Shown: positions 1 through 6,455, numbered from the stretch's first letter. The stretch: DNA of 7,792 nt from UCB3 sp964415605 (GCA_964415605.1 CAYQBA010000200.1:1-7792); one strand, 5' to 3'. Numbers and translations: made by a program. Notes: generated by a model from the letters alone, not told the origin.

Positions 1-1
1 C

Positions 2-1123
<1,122 letters not shown>

Positions 1124-1154
1124 GTCGAGCGGGGCCGCGCGGGCGCCGGGGGAG

Positions 1155-1195
1155 GCCGGGCGGTGGCGCCCCTCGGCCGCGCCGCCCCGCCCGGC
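1155..1195 (+). terminator. GC-rich hairpin after pccB, possible terminator without a T-tract
   Basis: Arms GCCGGGCGG (1155-1163) and CCGCCCGGC (1187-1195) are perfectly complementary over 9 bases. Inside them GGCGC (1165-1169) pairs with GCGCC (1179-1183). It lies 31 bases after the pccB stop. Only TTGTG follows, so it is not a canonical intrinsic terminator, and in DNA this GC-rich hairpins can arise by chance. Its position between the pccB stop and the putative dedA promoter fits a transcript end. Confidence 0.35.
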
Positions 1196-1224
1196 TTGTG
1201 CCGCACCGCGCGGGGTGCTACCCT
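1196..1224 (+). promoter_or_regulatory. Putative sigma70-type promoter for dedA
   Basis: A -35-like TTGTGC (1196-1201) is separated by exactly 17 bases from a -10-like TACCCT (1219-1224). The -10 is preceded by TG one base away (TGCTACCCT), an extended -10 form. It lies 59 bases before the dedA start and directly after the pccB hairpin. Match to consensus is moderate; no expression data. Confidence 0.4.
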
Positions 1225-1283
1225 CTTCGCGCTGCGGTCCCGGACCACTCGACCGCTCCGGTCATGGCTGGGGAGCCCGACGC

Positions 1284-1877
1284 ATGAGCTTCGAACACCT
1301 CATCATCCATTACGGCTACCCCATCCTGTTCCTCGGCGCCATGCTCGAGGGCGAGATGTTCGTCCTGGTGGCGGCCTACCTGGCCTACCGCGGCTACCTC
1401 AGCTTCCCCGGCGTGGTCGTGGTGGCGCTGGTCGGCACCTTCGTCGGCGACATGTTCTTTTTCTGGCTGGGCCGGACGCGCGGCGCCGCCTGGCTGGAGC
1501 GCCGACCCACCTGGCAGCCCGCGGCCGAGCGGGTGCGGAACATCGGGCACCGCCACGGCCTGCTCCTGGCCATCGGGTTCCGCTTCCTCTACGGCCTGCG
1601 CAGCGTGACGCCCTTCGTCATCGGCATGAGCGGCTTCCCGGTGCGGCGCTTCATGATCCTCAACACGCTCGGCGGCCTCTTCTGGGTGCTGATCATCACC
1701 GGCCTGGGCTTCACGTTCGGGCGCGCCTTCGAGCGGTTCGTGGACGACCTCCGCCGCCACGAGATGCGGCTGGTGCTGGCCATGGCAGCGGTCGGCGCCA
1801 TCATCTGGGTCCACCAGCTCCGCCTGAGCCGCGCCCGCGCCCGCGACGTCCGCCGCCAGGCGGCCGAGCAGGCGTAG
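1284..1877 (+). CDS. DedA-family (VTT/SNARE-associated domain) membrane protein
   Basis: The family comprises inner-membrane proteins linked to lipid flipping (for example undecaprenyl phosphate or phospholipids) and membrane homeostasis; the substrate here is unknown. The 197-residue product has hydrophobic segments near residues 7-33, 40-63, 92-116, 123-147 and 162-178, and a basic C-terminus. Family hallmarks are the acidic pair in MLEGEMF (E22, E24), GDMFFFWLGR (55-64), and the re-entrant motif GFRFLYGLRSVTP (98-110), whose two arginines (R100, R106) match the functionally important pair in E. coli YqjA/YghB. The ATG at 1284 is chosen because GGGGAG (1270-1275) sits 8 bases upstream and the hydrophobic N-terminus begins soon after; an in-frame ATG at 1215 would add 23 non-conserved residues. 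It sits between the beta and alpha parts of the carboxylase, but apparently on its own promoter, so a functional link is not implied. Confidence 0.86.
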   Translation: MSFEHLIIHYGYPILFLGAMLEGEMFVLVAAYLAYRGYLSFPGVVVVALVGTFVGDMFFFWLGRTRGAAWLERRPTWQPAAERVRNIGHRHGLLLAIGFRFLYGLRSVTPFVIGMSGFPVRRFMILNTLGGLFWVLIITGLGFTFGRAFERFVDDLRRHEMRLVLAMAAVGAIIWVHQLRLSRARARDVRRQAAEQA

Positions 1878-1904
1878 GGCGCCCGCCGCCGCGCCGCCGC
1901 CGTG

Positions 1905-1913
1905 TGTTACAAT
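1905..1913 (+). promoter_or_regulatory. Extended -10 promoter for the biotin carboxylase operon
   Basis: TGTTACAAT (1905-1913) is a strong extended -10: TG, one base, then TACAAT, which matches TATAAT in 5 of 6 positions. No -35 is visible at 17 bases (only GC-rich sequence), as is common for extended -10 promoters. The predicted transcript start is near 1920, leaving a leader of about 40 bases that holds a perfect hairpin before the start codon at 1961. Confidence 0.6.
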
Positions 1914-1923
1914 TCGAGATCGG

Positions 1924-1944
1924 GCACGCGCGGGGTGCGCGTGC
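1924..1944 (+). promoter_or_regulatory. Perfect 8-bp stem-loop in the leader of the biotin carboxylase gene
   Basis: GCACGCGC (1924-1931) and GCGCGTGC (1937-1944) are perfectly complementary around a 5-base loop GGGGT. The stem lies between the -10 (1908-1913) and the AGGGGGAGG ribosome site (1951-1959). As DNA it could be an operator for a dimeric regulator; as RNA it could affect translation or mRNA stability. The sequence does not distinguish these. Confidence 0.45.
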
Positions 1945-1960
1945 GCCGGCAGGGGGAGGC

Positions 1961-3457
1961 ATGCTGAAGAAGGTCTTGATCGCCAATCGCGGGGAGATCG
2001 CCGTCCGGATCATCCGCGCCTGCCACGAGCTCGGGCTGGACACCGTGGCGGTGTACTCCGACGTCGATCGGACGGCGCTGCACGTCCGCCGCGCCACCGA
2101 GGCCCACCCGATCGGGCCGGCGCCGGCGTCCGAGAGCTACCTGCGCGCCGACAAGCTGATCGAGGTCGCCCGGCGCAGCGGCGCCGACGGCATCCATCCC
2201 GGCTACGGCTTCCTCTCGGAGCGCGCCGAGTTCGCCGAGGCCGTGGCGGACGCGGGCCTGACGTTCATCGGGCCACCCCCGGCGGCCATCCGGGCGATGG
2301 GCGACAAGGTGCGCAGCCGGCAGGCGATGATCGCGGCCGGCGTCCCGGTGGTGCCGGGCACCGAGGTCGGGCTGACCGACGCCGAGGCGATCCGCGTGGC
2401 GCCGGAGGTCGGGTTCCCGCTGCTGGTGAAGGCCTCGGCGGGCGGCGGCGGCAAGGGCATGCGGCGGGTCGACGGCCCGGCCGCCCTGCCCGACACGCTC
2501 CAGGCGGCCCGGCGCGAGGCGCTCAAGGCGTTCGGCGACGACACGGTGTACCTCGAGCGGCTGGTCGAGGGCGCACGCCACATCGAGATCCAGGTCATGG
2601 CCGATCAGCACGGCAACGTCATCCACCTGGGCGAGCGCGAGTGCTCGCTGCAGCGCCGGCACCAGAAGGTGGTCGAAGAGTGCCCGTCGCCCGCCATGAC
2701 GCCGGAGCTGCGCGAGCGCATGGGCGCCGCCGCCGTGGCCGCGGCGCGCGCCGTCGGGTACCACAGCGTCGGCACGGTCGAGTTCCTGGTGGACCGCGAC
2801 GGGCGGTTCTACTTCCTCGAGATGAACACGCGGCTGCAGGTCGAGCACCCGATCACCGAGATCGTGACGGGGATCGACCTGGTCAAGCAGATGCTGCGCA
2901 TCGCCGCCAACCGGCCGCTGCGCCTGCGCCAGGCAGACGTGGAATGGAACGGGCACGCCATCGAGTGCCGCGTCAACGCCGAGGACCCTTACAACAACTT
3001 CATGCCGAGCACCGGCCTCATCACGCACGTCATCGAGCCCACCGGGCCGGGCGTGCGGGTGGACAGCGCGATCTACGAGGGCGCCGAGATCGGCCTGTTC
3101 TACGACCCGCTCCTGGCCAAGCTGATCGTCGGCGGCCCCACCCGTGCCGACGCGATCCTGCGCATGCGGCGGGCGCTCGAGGAGTACCGGATCATGGGCG
3201 TCAAGACGACGCTGCCGCTGCACCAGAAGATCATGGACACCACGCAGTTCATCGCCGGGACGTACGACACGGGCTACCTCGAGGACACGTTCCGCATCCA
3301 GCACGAGGTGCGGACGGACCTCGACGGCGTGGCGGCCATCGCGGCCGCGCTCCTGGCCCACCAGCTGCGCGGCGAGGTCATCAACCGCCTGGCGCCGGCG
3401 GGCGGCCCCAGCGAGTGGAAGCAGCTCGGCCGCCGCATGGGCTTGCGCATGCCGTAG
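1961..3457 (+). CDS. Biotin carboxylase subunit of acetyl/propionyl-CoA carboxylase
   Basis: It carboxylates biotin on the carrier protein using ATP and bicarbonate, the first half-reaction of the acyl-CoA carboxylase. The 498-residue protein starts MLKKVLIANRGEIAVRI, the usual biotin carboxylase start, and shows the ATP-grasp core: K116 in MGDK, K157 before the glycine loop GGGGKGM (161-167), E199, HIEIQV (207-212), RRHQKVVEE (232-240), E274, and EMNTRLQVEHPITE (287-300) with R291 and E295; R337 lies in ECRVNAED. All expected catalytic and ATP/metal ligands appear present. The chain is about 50 residues longer than E. coli AccC (449); residues 450-498 look like the linker that in single-chain alpha subunits leads into the BT domain, but TAG ends it here. 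ATG 1961 is chosen from the family N-terminus and the purine-rich ribosome site just upstream. It probably starts a transcript running through the epimerase. It could be named accC or pccA. Confidence 0.95.
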   Translation: MLKKVLIANRGEIAVRIIRACHELGLDTVAVYSDVDRTALHVRRATEAHPIGPAPASESYLRADKLIEVARRSGADGIHPGYGFLSERAEFAEAVADAGLTFIGPPPAAIRAMGDKVRSRQAMIAAGVPVVPGTEVGLTDAEAIRVAPEVGFPLLVKASAGGGGKGMRRVDGPAALPDTLQAARREALKAFGDDTVYLERLVEGARHIEIQVMADQHGNVIHLGERECSLQRRHQKVVEECPSPAMTPELRERMGAAAVAAARAVGYHSVGTVEFLVDRDGRFYFLEMNTRLQVEHPITEIVTGIDLVKQMLRIAANRPLRLRQADVEWNGHAIECRVNAEDPYNNFMPSTGLITHVIEPTGPGVRVDSAIYEGAEIGLFYDPLLAKLIVGGPTRADAILRMRRALEEYRIMGVKTTLPLHQKIMDTTQFIAGTYDTGYLEDTFRIQHEVRTDLDGVAAIAAALLAHQLRGEVINRLAPAGGPSEWKQLGRRMGLRMP

Positions 3458-3509
3458 GCCGGGCCCTCGCGCCCGGCTGACCCGCCGGGGCGACCTTTGT
3501 CCCCGTCAG
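3458..3509 (+). promoter_or_regulatory. Two adjacent hairpins between the biotin carboxylase and carrier genes
   Basis: Directly after the stop codon, GCCGGG (3458-3463) pairs with CCCGGC (3472-3477). Then CTGAC (3477-3481) pairs with GTCAG (3505-3509), enclosing GGG-c-GAC (ends 3494), loop CTTT, and GTCCCC (3499-3504). The two structures share base 3477, so they could compete. The second ends 21 bases before AGGA of the carrier ribosome site. The role (attenuation, mRNA processing, stability) is not known; no T-tract follows. Confidence 0.35.
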
Positions 3510-3544
3510 CGTGGCCCACCCCCCGTCAACAGGACGCCAGCCGA

Positions 3545-4060
3545 ATGAAATACGTCGCCACCGTCAACCACAAGGACTTCAGCATCGACATCGACCGGCC
3601 GGGCGAGGTCGTGCTCGACGACGTCGCACGAGCGGCGGATCTGCGGGTCATCGCCGGCACGCAGCTTTACTCGCTTCTCCTCGACAACCACAGCTACGAG
3701 GTGTTCGTCGAGCGCCGCGAGGGCCTGTACTACGTGATGATCTCCGGCGAGCTGTTTACCGTCGACGTCGAGGACGCCCGCCTGAAGCAGCTCAAGGCGA
3801 TGGGCGGCCTGGCCCACGAGGAGCATGACAGCGCCGTCGTGAGCGCCCCCATGCCGGGGCTCGTGGTCAAGGTCATGGTCGCGGCCGGCGACACCGTGGC
3901 CGAGGACCAGGGCCTGGTGATCCTCGAGGCGATGAAGATGGAAAACGAGATCCGCAGCCCGCGGGCGGGCGTGGTCCGCTCGGTGGGCGTGAGCGCCGGC
4001 AAGACCGTCAACCTCGGCGACCTCCTCGTCGTCGTCGAGCCGCTACCCGATGCGCCATGA
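3545..4060 (+). CDS. Biotin carboxyl carrier protein with N-terminal BT-like domain
   Basis: This carries biotin on a lysine and shuttles the carboxyl group from the biotin carboxylase to the PccB-type carboxyltransferase. Of 171 residues, about 97-166 form the biotinyl/lipoyl domain: APMPGLVVKV (101-110) followed by EAMKMENEI (128-136), where K131 is the expected biotinylation site. Residues 1-85 resemble the BT (biotin carboxylase-carboxyltransferase mediating) domain of propionyl-CoA carboxylase alpha chains, for example the strand pattern SYEVFVERREGLYYVMISGE (50-69). With the preceding gene it therefore looks like a single-chain alpha subunit split into two proteins. ATG 3545 is chosen because MKYVATVN begins the first beta strand and AGGA (3531-3534) lies 10 bases upstream; an ATG at 3497 would add 16 unlikely residues. 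It is 87 bases after the biotin carboxylase. Confidence 0.93.
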   Translation: MKYVATVNHKDFSIDIDRPGEVVLDDVARAADLRVIAGTQLYSLLLDNHSYEVFVERREGLYYVMISGELFTVDVEDARLKQLKAMGGLAHEEHDSAVVSAPMPGLVVKVMVAAGDTVAEDQGLVILEAMKMENEIRSPRAGVVRSVGVSAGKTVNLGDLLVVVEPLPDAP

Positions 4061-4064
4061 ACCG

Positions 4065-4082
4065 GGCCGGGCGTGCCCGGCC
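4065..4082 (+). promoter_or_regulatory. Perfect 7-bp hairpin between the carrier and RNase H-like genes
   Basis: GGCCGGG (4065-4071) and CCCGGCC (4076-4082) are perfectly complementary around the 4-base loop CGTG. It fills most of the 36-base gap and ends 2 bases before the GAGGA ribosome site (4085-4089). No T-tract follows, so a termination role is doubtful. It could shield the 3' end of the carboxylase message or influence translation of the next gene. Confidence 0.35.
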
Positions 4083-4096
4083 GCGAGGATCGGACC

Positions 4097-4489
4097 ATGA
4101 ACCAGCACGAGATCGTCTTCGACGGCGGCAGCCTCGGCAACCCGGGTCAGGGCTATGGGAGCTACCGCCTCCGGCAGACCGGCGGCGCGTGGTCCGCCCC
4201 CACCCGGCTGACGTTCGGCAAGGACGTCACGAACAACGAGGCGGAGTACCGCTCGCTCATCGCGGCGCTGGCGACGCTGGCGGCCGACGTGGGCGACCCG
4301 GCGACGGTGGCCGTCGAGGTGTTCGGCGACAGCCAGCTGGTGATCTACCACCTGCGCGGCGAGTGGAAGGTCCGCGCCGAGAACTTGAAGCCGCTGTTCC
4401 AGGCCGCGCTCGACGCGGCCAAGCCGTTCGGGCGCGTGACCTACACCTGGCAGCCGCGCGAGAAGTCGGTCAAGCTGTTGGGGCACTGA
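4097..4489 (+). CDS. Small RNase HI-fold protein, C-terminally short
   Basis: RNase H-fold proteins of this kind cleave RNA in RNA-DNA hybrids or act in related nucleic acid processing. The 130-residue product begins EIVFDGGSLGNPGQGYGSY (5-23), the first RNase H strand with catalytic D9, then VTNNEAEYRSL (44-54) with the likely catalytic E50, and VFGDSQLVIYHLRGEW (75-90) with D78. This matches the bacterial RNase HI-like family (YpdQ type) rather than E. coli RnhA. The protein ends YTWQPREKSVKLLGH and lacks the usual final helix with the ADxLA motif that supplies the fourth acidic residue. No continuation is seen in other frames, because the epimerase starts 5 bases later, so it is probably not a frameshift. 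ATG 4097 has GAGGA 7 bases upstream. Activity is uncertain; a link to the carboxylase is only positional. Confidence 0.85.
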   Translation: MNQHEIVFDGGSLGNPGQGYGSYRLRQTGGAWSAPTRLTFGKDVTNNEAEYRSLIAALATLAADVGDPATVAVEVFGDSQLVIYHLRGEWKVRAENLKPLFQAALDAAKPFGRVTYTWQPREKSVKLLGH

Positions 4490-4494
4490 GGCGC

Positions 4495-5061
4495 ATGGGC
4501 GGTTTGAAGGTCCGGCGCATCGACCACATGGCCATCGCCGTGGACAACCTCGACACGGCCCTGCCGTTCTTCACCCAGGTGCTCGGGCTGCAGGTCACCC
4601 ACACCGACGTCGAGGAGGGCCAGGGCGTGGTCGTGGCGTTCCTGCCGATCGGCGACAGCGAGATCGAGCTGATCGAGCCGGTGCAGACCGACTCGGGTGT
4701 GGCGCGCTTCCTGCAGCGCCGGGGCGCCGGGATGCACCACCTGTGCCTCGAGGTCGACGACATGGATGCCGCGCTGGCGCACCTCCACAGGCACGGCGTG
4801 CGGTTGATCGACGAGACGCCGTACGTCGGCACGGGCGGCCGACGGATCGTCTTCATCCACCCCAAGAGCTCGCACGGCGTCCTGGTCGAGCTCTACGAGG
4901 CGCTGCCCGACGACCGGCGGCTGACGATGGACAGCCTCGAGGACCTGCGCCGGCGGCTGGCGGAGCGCGGGCGCGAGGCCAGCGAACGGGTGCGCGAGGC
5001 CGCCGACGGCGCCCGCGGGTTCATCGACGGGCTGCGGCGGCGGCGCGGCGAGCGCGAGTGA
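4495..5061 (+). CDS. mce: Methylmalonyl-CoA epimerase (VOC fold) with C-terminal helical extension
   Basis: It interconverts (S)- and (R)-methylmalonyl-CoA, linking propionyl-CoA carboxylase to methylmalonyl-CoA mutase. The 188-residue protein has two VOC half-modules: KVRRIDHMAIAVDNLDTAL (5-23) and GMHHLCLEVDDMDAAL (79-94). Expected metal ligands are H11, E58 (in IELIEP), H82 and E132 (in VLVELYE). E40/E41 lie near the position of the proposed catalytic acid. The core ends near residue 136, where most epimerases stop; residues 140-188 are an Arg/Glu-rich, probably helical tail absent from typical members. The gene starts 5 bases after the RNase H-like stop, so the two are likely translationally coupled; GAGG (4488-4491) is close to ATG, and TTG at 4504 is an alternative start. 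Other VOC enzymes are possible, but the gene context strongly supports epimerase. Confidence 0.9.
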   Translation: MGGLKVRRIDHMAIAVDNLDTALPFFTQVLGLQVTHTDVEEGQGVVVAFLPIGDSEIELIEPVQTDSGVARFLQRRGAGMHHLCLEVDDMDAALAHLHRHGVRLIDETPYVGTGGRRIVFIHPKSSHGVLVELYEALPDDRRLTMDSLEDLRRRLAERGREASERVREAADGARGFIDGLRRRRGERE

Positions 5062-5122
5062 GGGGCGCCGGGCGAGGCCTGAGGCACCCGTAGAGCCTGC
5101 GCTTATCGGTGACAAGTATGAG

Positions 5123-5188
5123 CCTGGCGGCGGAGTCAAGCTGTCGGCGGGCGACTCTGGCCCCCCTAACCCCCACCCGCCTGCCAGG
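5123..5188. repeat. Bulged inverted repeat enclosing an inner hairpin
   Basis: CCTGGCGGCGG (5123-5133) is complementary to CCGCCTGCCAGG (5177-5188) over 11 pairs with a single bulged T. Inside, GAGTC (5133-5137) and GACTC (5153-5157) are perfectly complementary; base 5133 is shared by both stems. The symmetry could fold on either strand. Lacking a T-tract, it is not a standard terminator; it may still mark transcript ends between the convergent genes. Confidence 0.4.
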
Positions 5189-5284
5189 ATGACACGGTTG
5201 ACCGCTTCCACCGACCCTTAACATGTCACCGCTAGCCTTCGCGGAGGTCGGCGCTCGCCCCGGACGGCCGCTCCAGGCCCGGCG

Positions 5285-5326
5285 TGCCGCGCTTGACGTT
5301 CCCCGCCCTGCTTGCCGCGCTCGACG
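5285..5326. repeat. Imperfect 14-base direct repeat
   Basis: TGCCGCGCTTGACG (5285-5298) recurs as TGCCGCGCTCGACG (5313-5326) with one mismatch and a 28-base period. It lies just past the stop of the minus-strand acetyltransferase. Two copies only, so it may be a chance or a small local duplication. Confidence 0.4.
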
Positions 5327-5338
5327 CCAAGCTGTACG

Positions 5339-6418
5339 TTACGCGCCCCGCCCCGCCTCCCCGTCGCCCTCCCGGCTCAGATACCCCTCCAGCGCCTCGA
5401 TCGTCAGCTGCACGTTGACCGACGCCATGTGCGGCCGGAAGCCCAGCTGCGCGTTGATGGCCAGCATGGGGGCGTTGGACGAGGCGTTGTCGGTGGCGAT
5501 CGTCACGACGTCCGGGAGCTCGGCGCGGGCGCGGCGCAACATGGCGGCCTTGAGCCACTTGCCCCGGCCCCCGCCGCGAAAGGCGTCGCGCACGCCGGTC
5601 AGACCCTGCTCGGCGAGGGTCGGGCGGCCGGGGATCCAGACGAGCTCCGTCAGGCCCGAGAGCGCGCCGTCGGTCTCCTGGATGACGGCCGAGATGTGCC
5701 GGCCGCCCAGGCGCTCGAGGTTGGCCTCGTTGCGCCGCAGGATCTCGGGCGTGAAGACGACCGCGCCGACGGCCAGCTCGCCGAGCGGCTGCTGGTTGAA
5801 CGTCTCGGTGTAGAGCTCGGCGAAGGGGTCGGCGATGGCGTCGGGCAGGTGATCGAAGAAGGTCAGGCAGGCGTCCGGGGCGCGGGCCTGGCCCTCGGCG
5901 ATCCAGCGGTCGACCATGGCCCAGTCGACGTCGGCGAGATCCAGGCGGTTCTCGCTCCCGGCCAGCGCGACCTCGGCGCCCACGGCCCGGGCGAAGGCCT
6001 CGCCGTCCGCCTCGGCCGTCGCGCCGATGACCACCGACTGACCGTGCGCGCGCATCAGGTCGCGCAGCCGCGCCAACCCGGCCCGGCCGATGCCCTGGTG
6101 GCGCCACGGCCCCAGCACCACGAGCTGGACGCGGCCGAGGGCATGGTTCTCGGCGTAGGACGGCGACGCGGGGTTGAGGCAGCCGTAGCTCATGCTGCCG
6201 ATCTGCGCGCCGGTGGCGGCATCGAGGATGGCGAAGCGCAGCGACGTGAACTCGGGGTTGTCGGCCTCGTTGCGCGCGGCCTGCTCGAACGTGGCGTCGT
6301 CCATCAGCGGGTCGCCGGGCCGGAGCTCAGCGTGTCGCGCCCGGCGATAGGCGTGCAGCCGCGCCCACTCGTCGGCGGGCGCGGTGGCGGGATCGAACGG
6401 GACGAAGCGGGCGGTCAT
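5339..6418 (-). CDS. Tandem-domain GNAT N-acetyltransferase
   Basis: GNAT enzymes transfer an acyl group from acyl-CoA to an amine; the acceptor here is unknown. The 359-residue protein has two GNAT domains. In the first (about 1-165) the CoA-binding motif A is VVLGPWRHQGIGRAGLARLR (100-119), with the R-x-x-G-x-G core R106, G109, G111. In the second (about 185-345) the matching region is TGVRDAFRGGGRGKWLKAAM (274-293), followed by TDNASSNAPMLAINAQLGF (309-327), the N-x-x-x-N-x-x-M-x-x-x-N-x-x-x-G-F pattern seen in double-GNAT proteins of actinobacteria and relatives, distantly like mycothiol synthase. The ATG at 6418 is chosen because the open frame upstream runs through the promoter and into antisense of the next gene. 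No ribosome site precedes it; the promoter position predicts a leaderless mRNA. Confidence 0.86.
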   Translation of the reverse strand: MTARFVPFDPATAPADEWARLHAYRRARHAELRPGDPLMDDATFEQAARNEADNPEFTSLRFAILDAATGAQIGSMSYGCLNPASPSYAENHALGRVQLVVLGPWRHQGIGRAGLARLRDLMRAHGQSVVIGATAEADGEAFARAVGAEVALAGSENRLDLADVDWAMVDRWIAEGQARAPDACLTFFDHLPDAIADPFAELYTETFNQQPLGELAVGAVVFTPEILRRNEANLERLGGRHISAVIQETDGALSGLTELVWIPGRPTLAEQGLTGVRDAFRGGGRGKWLKAAMLRRARAELPDVVTIATDNASSNAPMLAINAQLGFRPHMASVNVQLTIEALEGYLSREGDGEAGRGA

Positions 6419-6422
6419 TCGC

Positions 6423-6455
6423 TGGTACAATAGCGGGGCGGCGGGTCGACGGCAA
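6423..6455. promoter_or_regulatory. Overlapping divergent promoters between the GNAT and SdpI-family genes
   Basis: On +, TGGTACAAT (6423-6431) is an extended -10 for the gene at 6512, leaving a leader of about 75 bases. On -, TATTGT (complement of 6427-6432) is a -10, with TTGCCG (complement of 6450-6455) as -35 at exactly 17 bases. The two -10 elements share bases 6427-6431. The minus-strand start point would fall at or next to the ATG at 6418. Both elements match consensus well for DNA this GC-rich, which supports the call. Confidence 0.6.

Larger units (their letters stand above)
5062..5338. other. Gap between convergent genes, no convincing gene
   Basis: This 277-base stretch separates the ends of the epimerase (+) and acetyltransferase (-) genes. 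No open frame in it looks protein-coding, and I see no tRNA. It holds a bulged inverted repeat (5123-5188) and a short imperfect direct repeat (5285-5326). No hairpin followed by a T-run is seen on either strand. Confidence 0.6.

Noticed and set aside
1163..1960. In-frame upstream extension of the biotin carboxylase (264 extra residues)
   Set aside because: It is a His/Arg/Pro-rich shadow of the dedA gene; the conserved biotin carboxylase N-terminus starts exactly at 1961 with a ribosome site.
1907..3361. Long antisense open frame (484 codons) opposite the biotin carboxylase
   Set aside because: Typical high-GC antisense shadow; low-complexity composition and the sense strand is a certain gene.
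3041..4076. Exact 16-base repeat ACCGGGCCGGGCGTGC at 3041 and 4061
   Set aside because: One copy is inside the biotin carboxylase coding sequence and the other in a hairpin; at this GC content a 16-base match is only mildly unlikely.
4057..4494. In-frame upstream extension of the epimerase
   Set aside because: It overlaps the whole RNase H-like gene in another frame and is Arg-rich; the epimerase family start fits 4495 or 4504.
5118..5192. A 24-codon open frame with a GGTGA ribosome-like site, followed by an overlapping 10-codon frame
   Set aside because: Too short and without recognisable features; overlaps the inverted repeat at 5123-5188. Not enough to call a gene.
5062..5338. Possible tRNA or small structured RNA in the convergent gap
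   Set aside because: No T-loop consensus, anticodon arm or CCA end could be found on either strand.
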